Below, in pieces: positions 30,555 through 40,742 of a DNA stretch of 64,000 bases. This stretch comes from Lactarius indigo. Its lineage: Eukaryota; Basidiomycota; Agaricomycetes; Russulales; Russulaceae. Every line of letters starts with the position of its first letter. The first letter of the stretch is position 1. The stretch lies in NCBI GenBank assembly GCA_025766275.1, contig JAFKAC010000101.1, positions 124,001 to 188,000 of the forward strand. Direction: 5' to 3'. Both the position numbers and the translations under genes were made by a program. The notes beneath the pieces are model-generated. The model saw nothing but the letters and a program-made list of their open reading frames with translations. It searched no databases and was not told where the DNA came from.

Positions 30555-32488
30555 AATTGTTGGAGGATAATGTCCTTTACGTCGTCTGATTCTCCTGCTA
30601 CTCCGTTAAGCCAGTTGCTGGCGCGTTGTTGAGGGGGTACATCCTGTACCGCCCTGGTAGCGACTTCGGGCTCTTGTTGATGATAGTCGGTATCAATATA
30701 CCGACTGGTCGATGCTTGGGGTTGGTAGTTCTCCCGTGGTTGTCTGCAGTCACGGGCCATGTGTCCGTCCTTTCTACAATTATAACAGGTGACTGGCCTT
30801 TGATTGTTACGTCCTCCTCCTCTCTGCAAAAATCCTCCCCTTGGTCGGTATGGGGGACGAGGGGCGAGTATATCTTCGGCCCCTGCAAGTCGCCCTCGGA
30901 TTCGGTCTGCGGAAGTATCCATGGCATTTGGATCACGGGGTAGATTTCTTGGTTGCCAAGAGCTTCTTGGCGGTCCTTGCCACTGTCGTGATTGGCGTGG
31001 GCATCCTTGTCCTTGTCCTGGTGGTACTCCTTTGTTTAATACTGCTTTAAGGTGGAGGTATTGCTGTTGGCGAGTAGTCGCGGCACTCTTCCATTCGCGA
31101 TAGTTGCGGGGATTATCGAGGGTGTAGACCTTCTCATACAGGTCTTTTGGTAGCCCACTTGCGAATAGATCCAACGTCTGGGGATCATCGAGCCGATATT
31201 GAGCGCGGCGTATCAATTGTTCGAACTGGGTGCAATACTCATCTAGATTGCCTCCGATCATTTTGACTCCTTTCTTGAGTTCGTATTGGGCTTGCTCTTG
31301 CTCCATGGTATTGCGGAAGCGCTGCATGAAGCTGCGCGTAACTTCATTCCATAGTCCTTCACTGGTACGGGGTATTCCAGCTTGTATCTGGCCGTTGAGC
31401 CAGGTGAGCATAGCTAATACCCATTCGCTAACGTTGACGCCTTTGATATAGGAGAGGAAAAGTAGGGCGCGTCGGTATGGGGTTGCCATAATGCCTTCAT
31501 CTGCATTCATGCCCCAATAGACATGCCATTGAGTGAGGAATGCTTCGACTTTTGCGCGTTCTCCATCGAACACTGTGGGTGCTTCGCCAGCTAATTTGTT
31601 ACTTGGAGGGGGAACAATGGGACCGGCACCTGGTAATCCTCCTCCCGGAGGTCCTCCTCCTGGTGGCCCTCCTGGGAACCCTCCAGGAAATCCTTGAAAT
31701 CCGGGCCCTCTTGATGGTGGTCCTCCTCCTCCTCCGGGTAGATCACCGGGGGGTCCGCCTCCTCCACTGGGAGGGTCAGCTACATCGGGTCCGATTGCGC
31801 GATGGATTGCTATGTCGTCGTCAGTCATTCGATGACCGGTATATGGGTTGATAGGAGCCAAATTGGCTCGCGACTCTTCTGCAATACGTCTCTGTTCTTC
31901 TAGGGCTATTTGATCCCTTGCTTCCGTAGTGAGCTGCAGCTCTTCGTGCGTGATGGTGGCAGTGGCCATTGCGACTGCTGGGCTGTGAACATGGATTACT
32001 TCGGGTTCGGGTTGGTGAATGGTAAGGGACTCAGTTCGTTGTATAATGTGATCGCCAATTGCTCCTAGGCTGGCGTCTTCTGCTGGTGTTGTTCCTCTGC
32101 TTGGTGATTGACTTTCGGATGCTTCCTCTCCGCTGACTCCCTCGTCTGTGTGCTCGTGCGTTTGTCCGTCGATAGGACCGTAGTCTGCGTGGCTATTAAG
32201 CTCTCGCGCGTCGATATCGCAGTTATAGTTTCTTCCGGCTGGTCGTACGATGTCCCAGCGATGATCTATGGGATTCCAAGTAACCTCAGTCCAACAGAGG
32301 CGTTCGAAGTTGAACTCAACAGGTCGGAAACGGTTGGGACCGTTAAACTCTACGAAGTATCCGGTGTCTTCCCCTCGTTCTCTCCACTGGGCTGCTCCTA
32401 AGAATCTTGTAGGTACGTTGCGATCTCCTCGTCTTTCAATGTGATAGGGACGGAACGTCGTCCACTGGTCTCTGGTCGAGTACGCCAC
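30524..32488 (-). CDS. Element 2 gag
   Basis: About 654 codons. The N-terminal domain (YFVEFNGPNRFRPVEFNFER) is followed by a Gly/Pro-rich linker (GGFPGGPPGGGPPGGGLP). The capsid-like region has FDGERAKVEAFLTQWHVYWG and LFLSYIKGVNVSEWVL, and the zinc knuckle is CYNCRKDGHMARDC. The frame ends in QQLWKKEGFQDA, overlapping the pol ATG. The degenerate element at 42.5-46.0 kb encodes a clear relative (TQWHVYWGMN, LFLSYIKGGAVSEWVL). Gag forms the particle shell and binds element RNA. Confidence 0.9.
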   Translation of the reverse strand: MAYSTRDQWTTFRPYHIERRGDRNVPTRFLGAAQWRERGEDTGYFVEFNGPNRFRPVEFNFERLCWTEVTWNPIDHRWDIVRPAGRNYNCDIDARELNSHADYGPIDGQTHEHTDEGVSGEEASESQSPSRGTTPAEDASLGAIGDHIIQRTESLTIHQPEPEVIHVHSPAVAMATATITHEELQLTTEARDQIALEEQRRIAEESRANLAPINPYTGHRMTDDDIAIHRAIGPDVADPPSGGGGPPGDLPGGGGGPPSRGPGFQGFPGGFPGGPPGGGPPGGGLPGAGPIVPPPSNKLAGEAPTVFDGERAKVEAFLTQWHVYWGMNADEGIMATPYRRALLFLSYIKGVNVSEWVLAMLTWLNGQIQAGIPRTSEGLWNEVTRSFMQRFRNTMEQEQAQYELKKGVKMIGGNLDEYCTQFEQLIRRAQYRLDDPQTLDLFASGLPKDLYEKVYTLDNPRNYREWKSAATTRQQQYLHLKAVLNKGVPPGQGQGCPRQSRQWQGPPRSSWQPRNLPRDPNAMDTSADRIRGRLAGAEDILAPRPPYRPRGGFLQRGGGRNNQRPVTCYNCRKDGHMARDCRQPRENYQPQASTSRYIDTDYHQQEPEVATRAVQDVPPQQRASNWLNGVAGESDDVKDIILQQLWKKEGFQDA

Positions 32489-32509
32489 GATTGAGGATCT
32501 TGGTCTTAA

Positions 32510-33016
32510 TGTTACACTCCACCGGCGTTAGTCCGACCTGGACTCGTGAAAGGCGTAATCGACTTAGCGAAGTAGGTGAATGGGGATCACGTGTCAACCC
32601 AACACAAGCTGAACAGGGGCACTTCAGGCACACGCTGCAGCTGAAGAGGCAGAAGGGTATCCCTTGGTGGATACAAGTGGAAGTACACTTAGTCCGAGAC
32701 TAAGGCAAGCGAAAGACGAGTCAAAGAGGTGGATTGAAGAAGACCAAGATGGAGACTCTTGGTCTTCCGAGTCAACTACTTATACAGATACGCGCGGGCT
32801 TTAAAGCGCTGCTGGAATAGTAAGTAACGAATAGCGTAACTAGCTCGAACCCTAGTACAACTATCCTAGGAATGAGTCATACATGAGTCACAATCACATG
32901 CGAACTACTATGCTGACTGATGCGAAGTAAGAGTCCATGACTAATACTGATACCGGACCGTAGTCATAACCGGTCATGAGTCGTGTGTAATGAGTCATCA
33001 AGTCCGTACCGTAACA
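32510..33016 (-). repeat. 5' LTR of element 2
   Basis: 507 bp, ends as in the copy at 25210-25716. Directly inside it (minus strand) is TTAAGACCAAGATCC, also present in the same place beside the LTR at 45512-46016, so it is the likely primer-binding or leader sequence of this family. Confidence 0.93.
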
Positions 33017-33391
33017 CAGACACTAGCAGTGAAGAGGAAGACTTCTCAAATGAAATCAATGGTTTACAATCTCCAACTGTGACCCCACCTCTTCCACCAT
33101 CGCCATCTTCATCTGCCCTCAGTAGAAATAGGGAGGCTGAACAGACATCTGCTCCTAGTGAGCAGCTTACCATTTCTCTTATGGCCATACAAACTCATGC
33201 ATACTATTTTATAGCCACTAGCAAATCATTGCATCCTCCTCCATTGAGCATATCAAGGGCGGAAACATTTCGGAAACATCCAAGGACTGAGACAGGACCT
33301 CCAGTGGGATCTGTGCCATATAACAACCCTGGTGTGCCCAAGCCCCAGCAAGGACGAGTCAAGCAAGTGGTCAAGATGACAGATAAAGCCA
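33017..33391 (+). pseudogene. Exon-like segment, Ser/Pro-rich, next to element 2
   Basis: Plus-strand frame from the LTR edge to a GTAAGT donor at 33392. It encodes an acidic start (DTSSEEEDFSNEINGLQSP), a Pro/Ser run and VPKPQQGRVKQVVKMTDKAR. The composition is AT-richer and CpG-poor, unlike element 2. It could be the N-terminal part of the Tnp2-like element whose remnants begin near 35.9 kb, but I have no direct evidence. The 5' end is cut by the LTR. Confidence 0.3.
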
Positions 33392-33719
33392 GGTAAGTAA
33401 GCACAGTAAAGACATATACTGTGTGATCTGATCATTATAAAGGAATGTAGATATTGGCAGGGGTTCTGGTGGACTGGATCCAACATACCTTCAGAGAGGC
33501 AATTAGTGATACAGTGATACCTTTGTAGAAATTTAAGAACCTGTGGTTGTTGAATTATCCATTCTGGAAACCATATGAATATTTGCTTGTCCATTTGAGA
33601 AAGACTGATTCATGCACATCATCTTCCAATGTATGGGAGTCTATATGAAAATGGAGAGCTGTAGACTGTCTTACAGTAAAGGGAGTACCTTCCATGATGT
33701 CTCCGATAATGGGAACTTG

Positions 33720-34960
33720 AGTTTCAGTGAGGCGCCTGCACAGGGAACCTCAGCTTCAGTGAATTTTGCGTGACAGGAAATTCACTCTCTGTGAAATATC
33801 TTATGATGGCAACCTCACTTTCCGTGAATTGTCCCATTATGAGAGACCCAGTTTCCGTGAATATTCCAGTAATAGGAAGTGAGTTTCTGTGAATATTCCT
33901 ATGGTGGGACACTCAGTTTCCGCGAGGTTTTCCATCACTGTAATATCATTTGCTGTGAAGTTTCACATCACGGAAAGCTCAGTTGTTGTGATATTTCCTG
34001 TGACAGGAAGCTCAGGTTCAGTCATGTTTCCTATGATGGGTAACTTAGTTTCCGTGTATATTCCCATCACTGGATGATATGTTTCTGTAAATATTTCTGT
34101 CGAGGACAACTCAGTTTCCGTGACTTTTCCTGTGGCAGGAAATTGAATTTCCTTGAATCTTCCTGTTATAGGAAGAGATGTTTCCGTGAGTCTTTCCGTC
34201 ACGGGAACCTCAGTTTCCATGACTTAACCTGTGACGGGAGACTGAATTTCTGTGAACCTTCCCGTGACAGGAAGATATGTTTCCGTGAGACTTTCCATCA
34301 CGGGAAGATATGTTTCCGTGAATCTTCCCATGATGGGAATATATGTTTCCGTGAGCCTTTCCGTCACGGGAACCTTAGTTTCCGTGACTTAACCCGTGAC
34401 GGGAGACTGAGTTTCCGTGAACCTTCCCGTGACGGGAAGATAGGTTTCCGTGAGTCTTTCTGTCACGGGAAGATATGTTTCCATGAGTATTTCCATAACA
34501 GGAACCTTGGTTTCCGTGACTTAACCCGTGACGGGCAATGAAGTTTCCATAAATATTCCCGTCACGAGAAAGTGAGTTTCCGTTACTGTTCCTGTGACAT
34601 GACACCGTGTTTCCATGAATCTTTCCGTTACAGGAAAATGTGTTTCCATGTAGTTTCCCATCATGGGAAACTGTCCTTCTGTGACTTTTCCTGTCACGGG
34701 AAACTGTTTCTGTGATCGTTCTCATGATTGTCCCATTACGGAGCACTTCACAGAAACTGAGTATCCCATCACGGGAAACTGAGTTTCCATGAAGTCTACC
34801 ATCATGGGATACTTACTTTCCATCATAGCTTCCATCCTGGGAATAAGAGCTTCTGTTGAGTTTCCCATGATGGGAAAGTAAGCTTCCATGAGGCCCACCT
34901 TCTGTGAGATCTCTCCTGACTGGATTCTGGGCATCTGTATAGGTACCCCCATTTCAGGAA
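33720..34960. repeat. 33-bp satellite with a palindromic core
   Basis: About 37 diverged units of 33 bp, each like GTTTCCGTGAATCTTCCCGT followed by CACGGGAA and a short spacer. Each unit contains TTCCCGTGACGGGAA or a variant, an almost perfect palindrome, so single-stranded DNA or RNA would form a row of short hairpins. Because 33 is divisible by 3, several frames stay open for 60-155 codons as 11-residue repeats (for example FTETELPVTGN on one strand and ICFRESFRHGN on the other); these are products of the repeat, not evidence of genes. The best-conserved units are at about 34180-34480, and the array decays towards both ends. Confidence 0.85.
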
Positions 34961-35964
34961 GTAACATGGGTCATGATCCCTCCATTTCAGGAAATGAATG
35001 AGTGTTTATTCTTCTGTTTCAGGAAATGACCCGGAAATCTGATTCTTCCATTATGGAAGGAAATATTGCTACTTCCTTTAGCAATTCCTACATCGGAACC
35101 AATGTCAGGTGGCCCATGAATTCCGGAAGAATTTTGTGCGTCGGCCGACGTCGGTTGGCCCATGAGTTATGAGGGGTTCTTCCCGTCGGATGGCCCATGA
35201 GTTATGAAAGTCATGGCAGATCATTGGCTGTGCTATTGACTCATCCTACTTTGTTCTGAGAGCATATCTCTGTGGTGTAAAAGGAGACATGCTTGGGTCT
35301 GCCAAGTTGAGTGGGATGGCAGGACATTCAGCCCTTTATGGTGATCACTTCAGTTTGGTACAAGGTGCTCACCCTGATGAACAGCAAAGACATAACCAAT
35401 ACTCATAGAGGCAAAGAGTCTGTGGTGAGATACTAGTAGCAGCTGGATAGCAGCAGAGGGGGATGTCAAGCAGGTGAAGCAGAGGTGTCTGGCACACAAA
35501 CAGTGAGAACTGATGATTATACATTGGAGAAGAGAGAGCTTACCTGGCACACAAACAGTGAGAACTGATGTGGACCAGGAGCGTACATGGTACTCTACTT
35601 ATACACTTTCTGGGAGTGACACTATATAAGGGATGTAACACAAGTCATGTAGTACAAGGTAGTTATTGTTCTACAAATGAACAAAGGAGTGGACGTTCTG
35701 AGAACAAGGACAGAAAGAACAAGGAGAGTCCAGAAGTAAATGATATCATAGTGACATCATAATAAGGATAGACCTAAATGAGAACAAAGAAAGATACAAG
35801 AATGCATAGTACAATGAATAGTCTGGATATGTCCATATGATGTCATTGTACATGATGTTATAGATAAAGAAGTCCGAGATTGTACAGATCAAATCTAATC
35901 TAAAGCGGTCCTAATTAATCTACAGCAGTCCATATCTGTAAGTCTGGTCCGTTAGAGCCGCTAA
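34961..35964. other. Non-coding DNA with short direct repeats
   Basis: A 27-bp word (CTGGCACACAAACAGTGAGA plus AACTGATG) occurs twice around 35489 and 35543. TGGCCCATGAGTTATGA occurs twice near 35155 and 35192. No gene was seen. It could be the 5' non-coding part of the Tnp2-like element. Confidence 0.35.
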
Positions 35965-36468
35965 GTGTGCAAGGGTCACTTATCAACATACCCTGCCAAG
36001 GACAGAGGTGCTAGGGCCCAGTACTATCCAATCTCTCCACCTCAAAAAGAGAGACATAATCCTGGTCGCCATATTGTTGACCTGGATAACTTGCCCATGA
36101 GAGGCCAAAGACATTATTGGCAGACTATTGAAAGACTTGAGTCTGCAGGAAACCAAGCAGAGCTCCAAGGATTGTAAAGGAGACAGGAATTTCACACCTT
36201 ACAATATGTGCAGCCAGCCCCACATTTTTCCATCCATCATTCTTCCCATTGGACCCTTCCATCTATTCTATGAAAATTGCATGGTGCACATCTGGGACTT
36301 GTGGGTGACACATAGTTCCATTGATGAGAAGATACACATGGATAAAGACATGGCTTCAGAACTTGGTGCAGAGGTTGAAAAGGCAGTACAGAGCCTTCCC
36401 TCATCTTTCTGTGGGCCAATTAGGGACCCATATAAAAAGTGCCATAGCTAGTACAAAGTCTATGAATG
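35965..36468 (+). pseudogene. Tnp2-like transposase remnant, left part
   Basis: Frames that jump between registers encode ARAQYYPISPPQKERHNPGR, then RLESAGNQAELQ, then PFHLFYENCMVHIWDLW and SSFCGPIRDPYKKCHS. These fit the Tnp2-type proteins (CACTA/En-Spm-like transposase relatives) that I know from agaricomycete genomes. At least two frameshifts and a TAG at 36450-36452 (where relatives have Gln) break it. It continues at 38937 after a 2.47-kb insertion: the last codons YKVYE join to WMALLHW. It is non-functional. Family assignment is from memory of the pattern, not a search. Confidence 0.55.
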
Positions 36469-36705
36469 CATCAGGAAAAATGGTATCCTAAGATTTTTTA
36501 AAAACTTTAGCAAATTTTAGAAAAATGGTAATATGTGAATAATTGCTATGATTTTTCAAAAGTTGTGAAATTTTGAATTTTTGACAAGATAAAGACCTCC
36601 CCTCTAATATCTAGTTAGATTTTGTGAAATATTACCAAATATCTGCATAAATGAACACATGTTTAGTGTGTCTTGGATGAATGTGTCCAAGTCCAAATTT
36701 ACATC
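36469..36705 (+). repeat. Left terminal inverted repeat
   Basis: Pairs with about 38696-38936 reverse-complemented. Shared blocks include AAATTTTAGAAAAATGG, ATAAA(G/A)ACCTCCC and GATGAATGTGTCCAA. Identity by eye is about 75%, so the element is not young. Confidence 0.7.
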
Positions 36706-36925
36706 ACATCCAGCAATGCATTTCAGTGCAATTTACTCAACTGTGGCTGCATTCACAAAACAATCATATATTTTTGACTAAATAAGGTACATGTGCTACA
36801 ATCTAATTAATGTGAGGGAAGCATGGTGGCAGGTGGGGTCTTGCGTGGCGTGAATGGTTGCGCCGGGGTCTTGAAGCCACGTGGTGGGCCTTGCATGCCG
36901 TGATGAGGCGGCGTGGCAGGTCGGC

Positions 36926-37235
36926 AGTGGCGGGGTCTTGATGGCGCATGGTGGGCTCTTGCGTGGCGTGCTGGGGGCGTGGCGCCAGTGGTGGTTGGCG
37001 CGCTGGGGTGGCACGCTGGGTCGGCGGTGGCGGGTCTTGATGGCGTGTGGTGGGCTCTTGCGTGGCATGTTGGGGTCATGGCGCCAGTGGTGGTGGGCGC
37101 GCTGGGGTGGCATGCTGGGTCGGCGGTAGCGGGTCTTGACGGCACATGGTGGGTTCTTGCATGGCGTGTTGGGGTCGTGGTGCCGGTGGTGGTGGGTGCA
37201 CTGGGGTGGCGCGCTGGGTCGGTGGTGGCGAGGTC
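36926..37235. repeat. 99-bp tandem repeat, about 3 copies
   Basis: The unit starts GGGTCTTGATGGCGTGTGGT and recurs at about 36933, 37032 and 37131. The period is a multiple of three, so frames on both strands stay open; the 306-codon minus-strand frame at 36796-37716 and the 166-codon plus-strand frame are products of this repeat (33-residue units). Confidence 0.75.
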
Positions 37236-38695
37236 CTGCATGCCGCACTGGTGTGGCGTGAAGGCCAGCGGCGACGGCAGCGGGGTCTTGCGTGCCATAA
37301 GGGGGCAGCGTGGTGTTAAGTTGGAGGAGGCGGGGTCTTGGGCCCCAGGTTGTGGCGGTGTGGTGGCAGGTTGGTGGTCGGGGCATTGCGTGCCACGTCG
37401 GGGGTGGCAATGAGGCCGGTGCAGCCATGGCCGTGGTGGTCATGGAGGGTCCTGCAAGTGGAAAAAGAAAGAAAAAAAAAAAAAAAAACATATCTAAGCA
37501 TTGGGCCGAAGTCCAGCTCTTCCTCAACCACGTCTTTCCTCTTGCGTAGGCTGTGGAGGTGGTCTGCATGCGTGGTGGGAAGAGAAGAAAAAAAACCCCG
37601 TGGGGGAGCATTGAGAGGAAATGGAGTGAGCACATGTTCACGCACGTTGCAATGACACACCTTTCCACGCCACAGATTATACCTCCACTTGACGAATTTT
37701 TTCTAAGTCGCCACACTCACCGCGTCGCCACGTCACCTCCCTCCTGCATCTTGGATACAGTAAGTGTTTTTTTTTTCCCCTTGTCTCTCACCACGCTGAT
37801 ATCCAGGCCACTGTACCCATTCACACCACCACTATCCCAGTCTGGTCAGTGTGGCCTCCACTCCCATGGCCAATGCAAGATGCAGCCGATGGTACATTTT
37901 TTTTTCTTTTTTGTTTTCTTTTAACAGGCCCCTCAAGGATCTACCACCACACTACGCAAGGACGACGCCCACACCCCGTCTGCAGTGAGCACCGGCTATA
38001 CAAGCCACCACCACCCTCCCTCGGCCCCAACACCCCTGCCGCCATTCCCCGCCACACTCATCACGAAGAGGTGGCTGACGACGAGCTGGGCTTTGGCCCA
38101 GCAGACAAGATATGTTTTCCTTTTCTTTTCTCTTTTTCTCTTTCTCATTCTGCTTCTCTAGCGCATGCAGTGCACCCCCCACCTTGCCTCGCAAGTCCTC
38201 CCCACCGCCTCGCCACATGCAAGACAGGACAACGGCGCCACGCCGTCCCCTCCAACCGCGGCCGCCCCTCCACGCACATCCGCCTTGCACAAGTGCCGCA
38301 GCGCTCCAAGAATCCAGGTAAGTTTTTTTTTTTTTTTTCCTTTAATGTTGAACTCGGCGCAGGACTGTTGTCCACCCATTTGCTCGCCACCACACCGCTT
38401 GTGGCAATGCCACCGCCACCCCCCACTTGGCTCAAGGTATAATATTTAGATAAGTTTTTTTTTCCTTTTCTTTTCTTCTTTTTTCTTATATTGAACCTGC
38501 AGGCCTATGGCAATTGACACTGCTCCACTGTTATGCTGCTGCACAATTGTGGTCACGTGACCAGACCACCGCCACCTTTGACGCTACCACCACCTACCTT
38601 GTATTAGTTGTAGTTTTATGTATTCTTATTAGTCACAATATATTATTGTTTTTTGGATGCAACACTAATTGAATGCCTTGTTTGCAACTGAATAC

Positions 38696-38936
38696 TCTGC
38701 CTGTTGTGATGAAATTTTGGACACATTCATCTAAGATATGCTGAGATATGTCTGTTTATGCCAATATCTGGTAAGATTTTGCAAAATATTACTGGAAATT
38801 TGGAGGGAGGTTTTTATCTCACCTATCTTAACAATCTTGGAAATTCAGAAATATTGCTTATTTCTCAGCATATATTGCCATTTTTCTAAAATTTGTTAAA
38901 GTTTTTGAAAATTTCAGGATACCGTTTTTCCTGATG
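38696..38936 (-). repeat. Right terminal inverted repeat
   Basis: Reverse complement of the left repeat at 36469-36705. It ends ACCGTTTTTCCTGATG, immediately followed by the resumed coding sequence TGGATGGCC. Confidence 0.7.
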
Positions 38937-39878
38937 TGGATGGCCCTCCTTCACTGGTTTATCATACCAATGGCATGGGAGCTAGGATTTGATAGAGATG
39001 TGCTGAGGAACTTTGCCCAATTTGTGGACATTGTTGAAGCTGCCATGTCTCACTCACCAAAGTCTGATGAGGACTTAGCATCCTTACACAGTCTAATCAA
39101 GTCCTTCCTCCAGAGATTTGAGAGGCTTTATGTTGGGGATGACCCAGTCAAGGTCTCAAGATGTAGACTGTGCATCTGGCAATTAATCCATGTCCCACAC
39201 CATATTTTCTGGAATGGCTCAATCAGATTTGGCTCTTAAGCTACAGTGGAGAGGGCCATTGGAGAAATTGGCCATAAAGTCAAGTCCAAGAAGGCACCCT
39301 TTGCCAATATAGCCACAATTCTATATGAAAGGGCAAGCACTAAGGTGCTAACTTTGCAATACCCATTCCTGGCCATTCCCTCTAAAGAAGGGAGGAAGAA
39401 AGAACATCTATTTCAGTCACTGCCAATCAAAAAGACTGAGATAGAAAATCCCTCAGAACATTATGATCTCCTTGCTGCAATTTGTGATTTTCTTGAAGTC
39501 ACTCTGGATGTGGACCTTATAATTCAGAGATGGGGAAAGTGCAAAATTCCAGGAGATGTCACTTTGAGGAGCAGAATCTCAGAGAAGGGAGGTCAAGCCT
39601 CAAGGTCATCTAGATACTTTGAGGCCCAAGGAGAGGAGGGACCTATTTTTGGAGAGGCATTGGCATATTACTCTCTGCCAGACTATGGCAATCTAGTGGT
39701 CTATCATGGGCTAGAAGAGATGAGGGATGTGCTAGGAAGATGGTGTGGAGAGTGGTCAAAAGACTGCATGGTGCTGAGAACATCCAGTCTTGTTGCACTG
39801 GTTGGAGTTTGGGCATGGGAATCAAAGGTTCACATCTTGAGAAAGCACCCAGGGTTAGATATGCTTGTAGCGGGATGA
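38937..39878 (+). pseudogene. Tnp2-like transposase remnant, right part
   Basis: Open frame of about 310 codons split by one stop, TAA at 39237-39239 (SIRFGS, stop, ATVERAIGEIGHKVKSKKAP), where relatives I know have Gln; a C-to-T change of CAA explains it. Other blocks: WMALLHWFIIPMAWELGFD, FLQRFERLYVGDDP and SRCRLCIWQLIHVPHH. This is the C-terminal region of Tnp2-family proteins. The stretch from 38937 to about 39870 contains no CpG that I can find. The continuation beyond 39878 is lost at the next repeat. Confidence 0.6.
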
Positions 39879-39883
39879 CTTAT

Positions 39884-40563
39884 TGCGTACAACTAGACCA
39901 AGGGTGAAGTAAGCGAACTGAACCGGTGGCACACCCAAGCCTAGCGCGGAGACAAGTCACGCGCCGAACGTACAGTCACAACGGAGAGTATGCACACTTG
40001 AGGTCTTTATACAAGACCAAAGGCAAGGTGATCACGCTGTGGCACACTGAGTGGAGAACCAAGAGGACAAGTTAACATTGGTGAAGAATAAGGGAAGTAC
40101 AAAGGAATGTGTACCTGAGTGGAGAACCAAGAGGACAAGTTGGTTCCACTCAGGACGCTACATGAGGGTTTATATACACTGCTGCAGCTGAGTTCGAATT
40201 ACTACTAAACCTTGTTACTAAAGGTACGTGTAATAGTAATGAGTCAGACGCTGACACGTCGTGTCTAAATATAGTGTTATCTATTGTGCTGACTGATGCA
40301 CAGTCATTAACGCTGACAGAATCGTGACGTGTCCTTATCTATGAGTCATAACCCTATGACAACGTAGTCTAGAACTATCTAGAATATTCCCTGCTTATTG
40401 TCCAATGAGAAACTACTATACTAATGAGGAAGGTGACCTAAAGAGGTAGCATCCGATAAGGAAGTACTATCCCAGGGTCACGTGCTTGTGGGTGCACATG
40501 TTGGCGTCACGTGACTGACCATCTTATCATATCTAATGATAAGGACTCTGGATGTTTGACGCA
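39884..40563. repeat. Candidate solo LTR or LTR-like insertion
   Basis: Begins TGCGTAC and ends GACGCA, giving inverted termini TGCGT/ACGCA with TG...CA ends. It contains LTR-like sequence (TATATACACTGC near 40172) and an internal direct repeat (GAGTGGAGAACCAAGAGGAC twice, near 40050 and 40114). It has normal CpG density, unlike its surroundings. I found no matching 5-bp flanks (CTTAT versus ACGTT), so the ends or nature may be wrong. Confidence 0.35.
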
Positions 40564-40742
40564 ACGTTGGAGCTTTAGATTTCTACCAAATAAATCCATA
40601 AAAATACAGAAAAATAAGGCAAAAATACAGTGTCCATGACAATGCTCAGTTCAGAGGAGCATGGTGTGGAAGAGCAAGAGGAGGAGTAAAGTAGTTAGTT
40701 ACATGTCTTGTACTTGTACCTCATGTATAAAGAGGCTGACAG

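Larger units (their letters stand above)
25210..33016 (-). mobile_element. Ty3/gypsy chromodomain retrotransposon (element 2)
   Basis: 7,807 bp on the minus strand. LTRs of 507 bp at 32510-33016 (5') and 25210-25716 (3') begin TGTTAC and end GTAACA. Internal order: gag with CCHC knuckle, then protease, reverse transcriptase, RNase H, integrase, chromodomain and a long C-terminal extension. A polypurine tract (GAAAAGGGGG on the minus strand, near 25729-25720) precedes the 3' LTR. The 5-bp flanks do not match (CCCGA on the left, CAGAC on the right), unlike element 1. The LTRs differ at about 11 positions, all transitions (about 2.2%), so it is older than element 1. The pol frame has one in-frame TGA. 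Confidence 0.93.
36469..38936. mobile_element. 2.47-kb element with long terminal inverted repeats inside the Tnp2-like gene
   Basis: The ends are CATCAGGAAAAATGGTATCC on the left and the reverse complement of CATCAGGAAAAACGGTATCC on the right. The inverted repeats extend imperfectly for roughly 240 bp. The host coding sequence resumes exactly at the right end (tat gaa tg / tgg atg), giving a 2-bp duplication TG. No transposase frame is visible, so it is non-autonomous. The interior is unlike its surroundings: GC-rich Pro/His/Trp-coding low-complexity DNA, a 99-bp tandem repeat, and several T or A runs of 9-17 with intron-like AG ends. I cannot assign it to a superfamily; a 2-bp non-TA duplication with 240-bp inverted repeats is unusual. 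Confidence 0.7.

Noticed and set aside
34074..34746. Repeat proteins of 11-residue units on both strands
   Set aside because: Any frame through a 33-bp satellite yields 11-residue repeats; frames on both strands are open and each is broken elsewhere in the array.
33720..34960. CRISPR-like array (about 33-bp repeats with palindromic cores)
   Set aside because: The units are contiguous and diverged without unique spacers, and the genome is eukaryotic; it is a satellite.
36796..37716. 306-codon minus-strand open frame, His/Pro/Thr-rich
   Set aside because: Produced by the 99-bp tandem repeat, whose period is divisible by three; the plus strand is open over the same repeat.
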